Below the pieces are notes generated by a model. It saw nothing but the letters and a program-made list of their open reading frames with translations. It made no database searches and was not told the origin of the DNA. A stretch of DNA of 64,000 nucleotides, taken from the NCBI RefSeq assembly GCF_000300975.2, contig NZ_AEEC02000005.1:62001-126000 (forward strand), read 5' to 3'. Positions 33,098-41,195 of this stretch are shown here, piece by piece (position 1 is the stretch's first letter; every line of letters begins with the position of its first letter). The translations under genes and the position numbers were made by a program. The DNA is from Herbaspirillum frisingense GSF30. GTDB lineage: Bacteria; Pseudomonadota; Gammaproteobacteria; Burkholderiales; Burkholderiaceae_D.

Positions 33098-33113
33098 CTA
33101 ATGCCGGTCTAAG
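33098..33113. promoter_or_regulatory. Direct-repeat site, possible response-regulator box
   Basis: CTAAT-GCCGGT-CTAAG: two related pentamers 11 bp apart, the spacing used by PmrA/QseB-type dimers on one DNA face. It lies just after the kinase gene and 46 bp before cytochrome b561. Confidence 0.35.
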
Positions 33114-33159
33114 TTTCTGCCTTTACTATTCCGGTTTCGCCAGCCAAGGAGGAGCCAGC

Positions 33160-33720
33160 ATGAAGCAATATCCCGACACCCTGCAACGAACACGCTATCA
33201 CCCGCTCTCGGTCGCCCTGCACTGGCTGATGTTCCTGCTCTTCGTGGTGGCGCTGGCCACCATCGAATACCGCGACGATGTTCCCAAGGGCGATCCCCTG
33301 CGCGACCTGCTGCGCACGGTGCACATGCACGCCGGCCAGCTTGTGCTGATCCTGGTGCTGGTGCGCCTGATCGCCCGCAAGATGCTGGGCGTGCCGCCTG
33401 AACTGCCCTTACCCCGGCTACAACGGCTGGGCGCACACGCGGTCCACCTGCTGCTCTACGTGGTGATGATCGGCCTGCCGGTGACAGGCATCCTCTTCAC
33501 CCAGGCCGGTGGCCGCGAGGTGGTGTTCTTCGGCAGCACCCTGCCGGTGATCCTGGCCAAGGACATGGCCTTGCGCGGGCCGATCAAGGAAGTCCATGAA
33601 TTCATGGGCAATGCCGTCTATTTCCTGGTGGGCCTGCATGTGCTGGGCGCGCTGTGGCACCAGTTCTTCGATCGCATGCCCATCCTGCAGCGCATGTCGC
33701 TGCGGTCTTCCGGCAAATAG
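33160..33720 (+). CDS. Cytochrome b561
   Basis: A 186-residue four-helix inner-membrane protein. Histidines suited to two b haems are in H-P-L-S-V-A-L-H-W-L, H-M-H-A-G-Q-L, H-A-V-H-L-L-L and V-H-E-F-M-G-N / L-H-V-L-G-A-L-W-H. Family members move electrons between quinol and periplasmic acceptors, or guard against superoxide. AAGGAGGA precedes the ATG with good spacing. Co-occurrence with a QseBC/PmrAB-like pair is common in proteobacteria and suggests regulation by it. A strong terminator follows. Confidence 0.92.
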   Translation: MKQYPDTLQRTRYHPLSVALHWLMFLLFVVALATIEYRDDVPKGDPLRDLLRTVHMHAGQLVLILVLVRLIARKMLGVPPELPLPRLQRLGAHAVHLLLYVVMIGLPVTGILFTQAGGREVVFFGSTLPVILAKDMALRGPIKEVHEFMGNAVYFLVGLHVLGALWHQFFDRMPILQRMSLRSSGK

Positions 33721-33735
33721 ACCACCCTTTGGATG

Positions 33736-33775
33736 AAACGCCGTCCGGTGCTGTTCATACCGGACGGCGTTTCTT
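33736..33775 (+). terminator. Rho-independent terminator
   Basis: A perfect 14-bp stem (AAACGCCGTCCGGT / ACCGGACGGCGTTT) with a 9-base loop; the stem's right arm supplies the T-tract. It closes the two-component/cytochrome b561 unit. The inverted symmetry means it could work on both strands. Confidence 0.85.
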
Positions 33776-33932
33776 ATGGCATGCGCTATTGTGCGATCTG
33801 GCAAAACCCGCAACGGCGCATCACTACCATTGTTTGCGGCATATCAAGGCGGTTGGGATCACCGCCGCGTCGCTGGGAGAGGACGGGCGTTAAATATTGC
33901 TCGATACCATCTGAACTCAGCGAGCCACGATC

Positions 33933-36086
33933 ATGCAGCTACCGTCCGCCCCCTTCCGCCGCCTTACCCTGTCCGTGCCGGCAGGCCTGCTGTTGCTCTG
34001 CCTGTCTGTCACAGCGACGTTGCGGCCAGTCGCGGCGACCTCATTGCCGCCCTCCGCCCCACCGTCGAACGACGTCATCGACGATCTGCCCGCCGACTAC
34101 AGCGCCACACAGGATGCTGGTACCCGGCAACAGATAATGCGCGGGCGCTATATCGCGCGCCTGGGCGATTGCGTAGCCTGCCATACCCACGACAGGAGCA
34201 AGCCGATGGCCGGCGGGCTGCCGTTGGACACGCCCTTCGGCAAACTGTATTCCACCAATATCACGCCGGATCGCGCGACTGGCATCGGCAACTACAGCTT
34301 CGCCCAGTTCGACCGTGTCATGCGCGAAGGCGTCGCCGCGGATGGCCATCATCTCTACCCGGCCATGCCCTATCCGTCGTATGCCAAGATGACAGAAGAG
34401 GATATGCGCGCGCTCTATACCTACGTGATGCAAGGGGTAAAGCCGGTGCAACAGGCCAACCAGGCATTGGGCATGTCGTTTCCGTTCAACCAGCGCTGGG
34501 GCATGGCCCTATGGAACATGGCCTTCCTCGACCGCACTCCGTTCCAGCCGGATCTGTCGCAGTCGATCCAGTGGAACCGGGGTGCCTACATTGTCCAGGG
34601 GCTGGGCCATTGCGGTGCCTGCCATACACCACGCGGCATCGGTTTCCAGGAAAAGGCCATGAGCGACGGTGGCCGAAATGGCCAGTTTTTCCTGAGCGGC
34701 GAAACCGTGGAAAACTGGCGTGCCCTGAGCCTGCGCGGCCTATGGAAGCCGGACGATGTGGCCCGCTTGCTCAAGACCGGCAGCAACCGTTTCGGCAGCG
34801 TGGCCGGCAACATGGTCGATGTGGTACAGCACAGCACCCAGTACCTCAGCGACGACGACCTGCAGTCCATCGGCATCTATCTGGCCTCGCTGCAGCCTGC
34901 CCCCGGCGAGTTGCCAATGCAGATGCCGACTACGCTCAGCTCAGCTCCGTCGCCTGACAAACTCTACGGCAGCCGGGGAGGACTGGGCTACGTGCAATTC
35001 TGCGCTGATTGCCATCGCCCGGACGGCGCCGGGGTAAAAGACGTGTTCCCCACCCTGGCCAACAATCCTGCGCTGCATTCGGCAGACCCGTCCTCCCTGA
35101 TCCACATCATGCTCACCGGCTGGCGCTCAGCGCGCACCCAGGCGCAGTCGCGGGTGATGACCATGCCCTCGTTCGCCGCACTGAACGACCACGAGATCGC
35201 CGAGATACTCAACTTCGCCCGCACCAGTTGGGGCGGTTCCACCAAGAGCGACATCAGTGAAACGATGGTGCGCCGCATGCGCGCCCAGTTGAGTGAAAGC
35301 ATCGGCATGGACAAGGCCAAAGTTGCAACCTTCGTCACACCGCGCCTGGCCGACATGCTCGGTGAAAAGAACGCCTCCCAGCTGACACGCGGCGCGCGCC
35401 TGAACATCGAGACCAGCCGCATGCTGCCCGGTCACGTCGGCAACGCACTCAATTGCGCCAGTTGCCACCTCAATGCCGGCACCGTGGCCGACGGTTCGCC
35501 GTACGTGGGCGTGTCGGCTTTCTTCCCCAGCTATGCCGCGCGCGCCGGGCGTCTCATTACGCTGGAAGATCGTATCAACGGATGCTTCCAACGCTCCATG
35601 AACGGCGAGCCACTACCGGCGGGATCGGAAGACATGAAGGCCATGCTGGCCTACATCGACTGGATGCGGCGCGATACCCGAGCCGAGGATAAGGTCGCAG
35701 GCCGTGGCGTGGGCAAGATCGATCCCCGGCTCAAGCCTGATCCGGTCAACGGCCAGCGTGTCTATACCGCGCAGTGTGCACTGTGCCATGGTGAACAGGG
35801 CGAAGGCGTCAAGAATCAGGCCGGCCAGTGGGTATACCCACCGCTGTGGGGCGATGCCTCGTTCAACATCGGTGCCGGCATGGCGCGCACCTACACTGCG
35901 GCAGCCTTCGTCAAGCGCAACATGCCGATCGCCTTGCACGACCGCTTTCCGCTTGGTCAAGGAGGCTTGTCCGATCAGGAGGCGCTGGATGTGGCCGAAT
36001 ATTTCACGCACCAGCCGCGTCCGGACTTCGCACCCAAGGTCAACGACTGGCCCCGCGACAAGAAGCCCGCCGATGCGCGCTACTGA
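33933..36086 (+). CDS. Pentaheme cytochrome c: triheme dehydrogenase subunit fused to TsdA-like module
   Basis: A 717-residue exported protein (signal peptide about 10-36). Five CxxCH haem sites are present: CVACH 80-84, CGACH 227-231, CADCH 357-361, CASCH 508-512, CALCH 615-619. The first three sit in the arrangement of the cytochrome subunit of membrane alcohol/gluconate dehydrogenases. The last two form a TsdA-type thiosulfate dehydrogenase module: L-N-A-G-T after the fourth haem, R-I-N-G-C-F-Q-R-S-M-N-G with the Cys (551) that is the unusual haem ligand in TsdA, and V-K-R-N-M-P with the candidate Met ligand (664). It may oxidise thiosulfate and pass electrons along its own haem chain to quinone or an oxidase. 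No dehydrogenase large subunit or sox gene is adjacent. The start ATG has only a weak Shine-Dalgarno. Confidence 0.85.
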   Translation: MQLPSAPFRRLTLSVPAGLLLLCLSVTATLRPVAATSLPPSAPPSNDVIDDLPADYSATQDAGTRQQIMRGRYIARLGDCVACHTHDRSKPMAGGLPLDTPFGKLYSTNITPDRATGIGNYSFAQFDRVMREGVAADGHHLYPAMPYPSYAKMTEEDMRALYTYVMQGVKPVQQANQALGMSFPFNQRWGMALWNMAFLDRTPFQPDLSQSIQWNRGAYIVQGLGHCGACHTPRGIGFQEKAMSDGGRNGQFFLSGETVENWRALSLRGLWKPDDVARLLKTGSNRFGSVAGNMVDVVQHSTQYLSDDDLQSIGIYLASLQPAPGELPMQMPTTLSSAPSPDKLYGSRGGLGYVQFCADCHRPDGAGVKDVFPTLANNPALHSADPSSLIHIMLTGWRSARTQAQSRVMTMPSFAALNDHEIAEILNFARTSWGGSTKSDISETMVRRMRAQLSESIGMDKAKVATFVTPRLADMLGEKNASQLTRGARLNIETSRMLPGHVGNALNCASCHLNAGTVADGSPYVGVSAFFPSYAARAGRLITLEDRINGCFQRSMNGEPLPAGSEDMKAMLAYIDWMRRDTRAEDKVAGRGVGKIDPRLKPDPVNGQRVYTAQCALCHGEQGEGVKNQAGQWVYPPLWGDASFNIGAGMARTYTAAAFVKRNMPIALHDRFPLGQGGLSDQEALDVAEYFTHQPRPDFAPKVNDWPRDKKPADARY

Positions 36087-36097
36087 GCGGCAGTCCC

Positions 36098-37024
36098 TCA
36101 GAACCAGTGATTGGCCTGCTTCAGGTCACTGCGCAGTTCACGGAAGCAATGGTCGGTCCAGTCGCTGCGACTGATCTCGTTGCGCCGCATGAGCACGATC
36201 TTGCGCTTCAGGGTCGGTTGCCGTAGCGGCGCCACGTGCAGGCTGTCGTCGCGCAGGTAGGTGGTGTAGAGGCTGGGCATGATGCCGATGGCAATGCCGG
36301 CCCGTACCACCCCGTACAGCGATTCGCTGTGCACCACCTGATAGCGGCGCGAGGACGCCAGTCCGTGCTGCATCAGCGCTGCCGAGGCGAATTCCCACAC
36401 GCTGCCCTGGGTGAACAGCACGATCTCTTCCCCGGCCATCTGCCGCCACTGCACTTCCTTGGCCCCGGCCAGGGCATGGTGGCGGGAGACGATCAGGACC
36501 AGCTCATCCTCGAACAGGGTCACCGTTTCCAGTGTCTGGGAAGACAGCGAATCGGGGGGCTTGATACCCACGCAGAAGTCCAGCTTGCCTGAGTGCAAGG
36601 CGTCCAGCAGGGCGTCGTTGGGCATGTCCTGTAGCAGGATTTCCACATGCTCGTCGTGCGCCTGGTTGTAACGGGCGATCACCGCCGCCGTCAGCGTGAC
36701 CGCCGAAGGGATGGCGCCGACCCGGATGCGGTGCCGTCCGGTGCCGATGGCATGCTCGATATCGTCGAAGATATTGCTGGCCGTATTGAGCAGGTGACGC
36801 GCGTATTCCAGCACCACGGCCCCTTGCGCGGTGAGGCTGATCTGGTGCGTGGTGCGGTCGAAAAGCCGCGTCCCAAGCTGGTTTTCGAGCTGCTTGATGG
36901 ACGCAGACAGGGCCGGCTGGGTCACTGCGAGTGCATCGGCGGCGCGGCTGAAACTGTTGGTGTCGGCCAGCGTGACCAGCGCCTGCAGGTGACGAAGGGT
37001 GACTTTCTGATTCAATTTGATCAT
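36098..37024 (-). CDS. LysR-family transcriptional regulator
   Basis: A 308-residue regulator: N-terminal helix-turn-helix (about 8-67, L-R-H-L-Q-A-L-V-T-L-A-D-T-N-S-F-S-R-A-A and T-Q-P-A-L-S-A-S-I) and a periplasmic-binding-like effector domain (about 95-300). The family and length are standard. It is divergent from the porin gene, with a LysR-type palindrome between them, and convergent (11-bp gap) with the cytochrome gene. It most resembles the GbpR/CbbR-like group of sugar or aromatic-acid sensors only in general terms; the effector is unknown. Confidence 0.92.
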   Translation of the reverse strand: MIKLNQKVTLRHLQALVTLADTNSFSRAADALAVTQPALSASIKQLENQLGTRLFDRTTHQISLTAQGAVVLEYARHLLNTASNIFDDIEHAIGTGRHRIRVGAIPSAVTLTAAVIARYNQAHDEHVEILLQDMPNDALLDALHSGKLDFCVGIKPPDSLSSQTLETVTLFEDELVLIVSRHHALAGAKEVQWRQMAGEEIVLFTQGSVWEFASAALMQHGLASSRRYQVVHSESLYGVVRAGIAIGIMPSLYTTYLRDDSLHVAPLRQPTLKRKIVLMRRNEISRSDWTDHCFRELRSDLKQANHWF

Positions 37025-37064
37025 GGCATTGCCAAAAAGACAGGGCAGGAAAACCGTCTCGGTT

Positions 37065-37079
37065 ATAAATCCAGTTTAT
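37065..37079. promoter_or_regulatory. LysR-type operator candidate
   Basis: ATAAA-TCCAG-TTTAT, a perfect 5-bp inverted repeat with a T-N11-A core, 41 bp upstream of the LysR start and in the shared gap with the porin gene. The gap is strongly AT-rich (37,060-37,115), unlike its surroundings. Confidence 0.45.
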
Positions 37080-37199
37080 GAAATTATAAATATAAACAAA
37101 TTATATTATTTAAGCACTTGTCCTATCCTCCACACCGTTCGCAGTACCACCAAAAAGAACGGTCGCAAGACCTCATCAAGACTCACCACAGGGGCAGGA

Positions 37200-38318
37200 A
37201 TGAAAAAACACTGGATGATCGGCGCACTGGCTATTCCGGCAGCGCTGGCAGGCGCACAGGCGCAAGCACAAAGCAAGGTCGAGATCTACGGCCTGATTTC
37301 GGGTGGCGTGGGCTACCTCAGCAATCAGGGCGGACCGCACAATCTGGAGGCGCTGTCCGGCACCAACCAGAACCCGCGCATCGGTTTCCGCGGCCAGGAA
37401 GACCTGGGCGGCGGCAACAAGGCCATCTTCAACCTGGAAAACGGCTTCAACATGATGACCGGCGGCGCCGCCCAGAACGGTCGCCTGTTCGGTCGCCAGT
37501 CGTGGGTCGGCCTGTCCTCCAACAGCATGGGCACCGTGACCCTGGGCCGCCAGTATGAAGCCGTCAAGGACTACCTCGGCCCCGTGGTCATCGCCAGCAA
37601 CGGCGTGCACATCGGCGACAACGACAACGGCTACAACAACCTGCGCGTGCAGAATTCGGTCAAGTACGTCAGCCCCTATTTCAACAACTTCAACGTCACC
37701 GCCGTCTATGGTTTCGGTGAAGCGGCCGGCGACGCCGCCGTGAACCGCGTCATGAGCATCGGTTCCGGCTACAAGGGCGGCAACTTCCGCTGGGCCGTGG
37801 CCTACACCCAGATGGACCAGCCCAACAGCAGCAAGAGCCCGGACGGCGCCATGGGCAACGACTACGCCAGCTCGCTGCTGATCTTCAACAAGAGCGCGGT
37901 CAACAGCTCGGCCGGCGTGCGCCGCCAGCGCATCGCCGGTACCGGTGGCTTCTACATCGTGGGCAATACCGATTTCGGCGCGATGTACAGCAACGTCAAG
38001 TATGAATACCTGGACAACACCAAGCTGACCCTGCAGAACGTGGACATCAACCTGGTGCACCACTACACGCCACAACTGAACCTGGGCGCGTCCTACTTCT
38101 ATACCACCGGCAAGTACGACACCATCAACACCAACCCCAAGTGGCACCAGGTCAACTTCCAGGCTGACTACTTCCTGTCCAAGCGCACCGACGTGGCCAT
38201 CACCTACAGCTACCAGATGGCTGCTGGCGATGCCACCAAGGCCACCATCTTCGGCTTCCCGTCCTCCAGTGACAAGAAGCAGGCGGTGCTGATGCTGGGC
38301 GTGCGTCACGTCTTCTGA
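37200..38318 (+). CDS. Gram-negative porin (Omp32/Porin_4 type)
   Basis: A 372-residue outer-membrane trimeric porin. It has a signal peptide (1-23, A-Q-A-Q) and then the typical betaproteobacterial start K-V-E-I-Y-G-L-I-S-G-G. Family blocks include P-R-I-G-F-R-G-Q-E-D-L-G-G-G and F-G-R-Q-S-W-V-G-L; it ends G-V-R-H-V-F with the terminal Phe needed for outer-membrane assembly. It forms a general or anion-preferring diffusion channel. The ATG at 37200 has GGGGCAGGA upstream; the frame open to 37017 crosses the promoter region. The divergent LysR gene probably regulates it. Confidence 0.92.
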   Translation: MKKHWMIGALAIPAALAGAQAQAQSKVEIYGLISGGVGYLSNQGGPHNLEALSGTNQNPRIGFRGQEDLGGGNKAIFNLENGFNMMTGGAAQNGRLFGRQSWVGLSSNSMGTVTLGRQYEAVKDYLGPVVIASNGVHIGDNDNGYNNLRVQNSVKYVSPYFNNFNVTAVYGFGEAAGDAAVNRVMSIGSGYKGGNFRWAVAYTQMDQPNSSKSPDGAMGNDYASSLLIFNKSAVNSSAGVRRQRIAGTGGFYIVGNTDFGAMYSNVKYEYLDNTKLTLQNVDINLVHHYTPQLNLGASYFYTTGKYDTINTNPKWHQVNFQADYFLSKRTDVAITYSYQMAAGDATKATIFGFPSSSDKKQAVLMLGVRHVF

Positions 38319-38329
38319 TCGTTCTCCCC

Positions 38330-38370
38330 AGGCCTGACCGCTGGCTCCCGCGGCGGTCGGGCCTACAATA
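38330..38370 (+). terminator. Probable terminator hairpin after porin gene
   Basis: A 12-bp stem (AGGCCTGACCGC / GCGGTCGGGCCT, one T-G wobble) with an 11-base loop. The following sequence is only moderately T-rich (TACAATACAAGTCTTTT), so efficiency is uncertain. Confidence 0.5.
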
Positions 38371-38399
38371 CAAGTCTTTTGTCGGTTTCAAGGATAGTC

Positions 38400-39452
38400 A
38401 TGTTGAACAAAGTCCCCTTCACCCGTGCTTCGGCCGCCCTGGTCACTGCCGGCCTCGGCCTGTCCCTGCTGAGCGCGCCGGTCCACGCGGAAAAGCGCAC
38501 CCTGGTGCTGTCGGCCTACCCGATTTCGCAGCCATTGTTCAACAAACTGGTCTATGCACCGTTCAAGGAAAAATGCGGCTGCGAGATCGTGGTCGAGACC
38601 GGCAACAATGCCGACCGCATCGCCAAGCTGGATGCCCGCCGCAACAACCCGGTGGTGGACCTGGTGCTGCTGTCGGACTTCGGCATGCTGGAAGCCGCCC
38701 GCAAGGGCCTGGTGCAGCCGCTGGACTACAGCCAGCTGAAGAACTACAGCCAGATCTACCCCTTCGCCCGCAATCCCATCGGCGGCAACTACGCCGTGGG
38801 CTACACCATCTACTCGGTGGGTCTGGTCTATCGCAGCGACAAGACCGCCGCCCCCAAGTCCTGGAAGGACCTCTGGAACCCTGAACTGAAGGGCCGCATC
38901 GCCCTGCCGGATGTGAGCACCACGCAGGGCCCGCTGGCGCTGCAGATGGCCGATCTGGCCTGGGGTGGCAAGGGTGGGGACTATGCTGCCGGCATGCAGA
39001 AGATCCTGTCCATCAAGAACAACGTGGTCACCTTCACCAAGAACAGCGCGCAGCTGTCCTCGCTGTTTGCCCAGGATGAAATCTGGGTCGCCCCGGTGGC
39101 GCGCTTCACCTGGTCGCAGCTGATGAAGACCGGCATGCCGCTGAAGTGGGCCATCCCCGCCGAAGGCCAGGCCGCCGGCATGAATGTGATGGGCATCGTC
39201 GCCAAGTCCAGGAACGCCGACCTGGCCTACCAACTGATGGATTTCTGGCTGTCCAAGGACGTGCAGACCGCGCTGGCGATGGAACTGGTGGATTCACCCG
39301 TGAACACCCAGGTGGTGCTGCCCAAGGACAAGGCCGAATTCAATACCTATGGCGGCGAACATATCGCCTCGCTCAAGTTCGTCAAGCCGGAAGACCTGCT
39401 CAAGCACCGCTCCGGCTGGCTGGAACAGTGGAACAAGGGCATCAGCAAGTAG
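38400..39452 (+). CDS. ABC substrate-binding protein, polyamine/iron-type family
   Basis: A 350-residue periplasmic binding protein: signal peptide (about 1-27, ending V-H-A-E), then T-L-V-L-S-A-Y-P-I-S-Q, W-K-D-L-W-N-P-E-L-K-G-R-I-A-L-P and a C-terminal L-M-D-F-W-L-S lobe. It belongs to the broad PotD/Fbp-type cluster. The gene has AAGGA with good spacing and leads an operon of two permeases, an ATPase, a nucleoside hydrolase and an adenosine-deaminase-like enzyme. Despite the polyamine-type fold, the context points to a purine nucleoside or a modified one as ligand. Confidence 0.88.
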   Translation: MLNKVPFTRASAALVTAGLGLSLLSAPVHAEKRTLVLSAYPISQPLFNKLVYAPFKEKCGCEIVVETGNNADRIAKLDARRNNPVVDLVLLSDFGMLEAARKGLVQPLDYSQLKNYSQIYPFARNPIGGNYAVGYTIYSVGLVYRSDKTAAPKSWKDLWNPELKGRIALPDVSTTQGPLALQMADLAWGGKGGDYAAGMQKILSIKNNVVTFTKNSAQLSSLFAQDEIWVAPVARFTWSQLMKTGMPLKWAIPAEGQAAGMNVMGIVAKSRNADLAYQLMDFWLSKDVQTALAMELVDSPVNTQVVLPKDKAEFNTYGGEHIASLKFVKPEDLLKHRSGWLEQWNKGISK

Positions 39453-39546
39453 TCCGGCCACACGCCCGACGCCATCGTCGATGGCCGCTCTCCTGCGGGA
39501 TGGCGGCCGTCGCTGTCGTTCATCTTCCTGACATCGTTTGCCCAAC

Positions 39547-40407
39547 ATGCTCGCCCAATCCAAAACCCGCCTCGGCCTGATGCTGGTCACGCCGGCGCTG
39601 ATCTTCACCGTGGTCTGCTTCCTGCTGCCGGTGGCCGCCTTGCTGCTGGGGGCCTTCCGCACCGGCGGCCCGGACAGCCTGGACGGCGGCCCGCTGCAAT
39701 GGAGCCTGGCCCGCTTCGCCGATTTCTTCGCCGAACCGCTGCACCTGCAGGTGCTGTGGCGCACCCTGCGCATCGCCGCCCTGGTCACCCTGTGCTCGGC
39801 CCTGCTGTGCTATCCCGCGGCGCAAGCCATCGTCCGGGTGGCACCACGCTGGCGCGGACTGGTGCTGGGCATGATGATCCTGCCGCTGATGGTGTCACCC
39901 ATTGCGCGGACCTATGCCTGGATCGTGCTGTTCGGGCGCAATGGCGCAGTCAATGCCGTGCTGCTGCAACTGGGCCTGACCGATGAACCGCAACGCCTGC
40001 TCTTTACCGAGATGGCGGTGTTCGTGGGCCTGCTGCAGTTGCTGCTGCCGCTGATGCTGATGTCGCTGGTCAGCGCCATGGAAAACATCTCCGCCGACCT
40101 GGCGCTGGCGGCCTCCACCCTGGGCGCCAATGCCTGGCAGGTCTTTACCCGCGTCACCCTGCCGCTGACGCAGGAGGGCTTGATCGTGGGCGGCACGCTG
40201 GTGTTCACCGGCAGTGTCACCGCCTATGTCACCCCGGCCTTGCTGGGTGGACCCAAGGTCTTGATGCTGGAAACCCTGCTCTACCAGAAGGTCAGCGTGG
40301 AAAGTGACTTCGGCACCGCCAACGTGATCGCGGTGATCCTGGTGGCGATGACGCTGGCCGTCAACGCCGGATTGAAACGCATTGCCGCTCCCCGGAGGAC
40401 GACATGA
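39547..40407 (+). CDS. ABC transporter permease 1 (PotB-type)
   Basis: A 286-residue inner-membrane permease with about six helices and the BPD_transp_1 EAA-type loop (L-A-A-S-T-L-G-A-N-A-W-Q-V-F, then L-P-L-T). It pairs with the permease immediately downstream, whose ATG overlaps its stop by 4 bases. No strong Shine-Dalgarno is seen before ATG 39547; a TTG at 39538 is in frame. Confidence 0.9.
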   Translation: MLAQSKTRLGLMLVTPALIFTVVCFLLPVAALLLGAFRTGGPDSLDGGPLQWSLARFADFFAEPLHLQVLWRTLRIAALVTLCSALLCYPAAQAIVRVAPRWRGLVLGMMILPLMVSPIARTYAWIVLFGRNGAVNAVLLQLGLTDEPQRLLFTEMAVFVGLLQLLLPLMLMSLVSAMENISADLALAASTLGANAWQVFTRVTLPLTQEGLIVGGTLVFTGSVTAYVTPALLGGPKVLMLETLLYQKVSVESDFGTANVIAVILVAMTLAVNAGLKRIAAPRRTT

Positions 40408-41183
40408 AACAAGGACTGTTCCCGCGCCTGGTGCTGTGGGCCGTGATGCTGTTCCTGCTGGGACCGTTCATCATCGTCTTCCTGGCCGGCTTCAGCGGCG
40501 GCGAGACGCTGGCCTTCCCGCCGCCCTCCTATTCGCTGCGCTGGATCGTGGCGGTGCTGCAGGCCGACGAATTCCGCCAGGCCTTCGGTACCAGCCTGGA
40601 AATCGGCCTGCTGGCGACCGTGATCGCCCTGCTGCTGGGCGTGCCCGTGGCCTATGCCATGTCACGCATGCCGCCGCCCGGCATGGCGGTGATCAAGCAG
40701 GTGCTGACCTCGCCCCTGATCATCCCGGCCATGCTGGTGGGTCTGGGCCTGCTGCGCCATTTCGTGCTGGTGATCGACGCGCCAGTATTCCTGGGTCTCT
40801 TGATCGGCCACGTCGGCCTGTTGACGCCCTATGCGGTACGGGTGGTCTATTCCAGCCTGGCCAACCTGCGCGTGGACATCGAGGAAGCCGCCATCACCCT
40901 CGGCGCCACCCGCGCCCAGACCTTCCGCCTGGTGGTCTTGCCCAATATCCGGGGCGCCGTGATCGCGGCCTTCTTCCTGGCCTTCGTGACCTCCTTCAAC
41001 CAGGTGCCGGTGTCGCTGTTCCTGACCGGACCTGGCATCAGCACCCTGCCCATCGAGATGCTGGGCCACATGGAAAACAGCTTCGATCCTTCCATCGCGG
41101 CGCTGTCCACGCTGCTGGTGCTGTTCACCATGGCCTTCGTGCTGGTCACCGAAAAGGCGCTGGGCATTTCCAAATACATGTGA
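40404..41183 (+). CDS. ABC transporter permease 2 (PotC-type)
   Basis: A 259-residue inner-membrane permease with about six helices and the EAA loop (E-E-A-A-I-T-L-G-A-T-R-A-Q-T-F-R-L-V-V-L-P). The ATGA overlap with permease 1 implies translational coupling and fixed stoichiometry of the heterodimer. The ATPase gene follows 12 bases later. Confidence 0.92.
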   Translation: MKQGLFPRLVLWAVMLFLLGPFIIVFLAGFSGGETLAFPPPSYSLRWIVAVLQADEFRQAFGTSLEIGLLATVIALLLGVPVAYAMSRMPPPGMAVIKQVLTSPLIIPAMLVGLGLLRHFVLVIDAPVFLGLLIGHVGLLTPYAVRVVYSSLANLRVDIEEAAITLGATRAQTFRLVVLPNIRGAVIAAFFLAFVTSFNQVPVSLFLTGPGISTLPIEMLGHMENSFDPSIAALSTLLVLFTMAFVLVTEKALGISKYM

Positions 41184-41195
41184 TGTGAGAACGTG

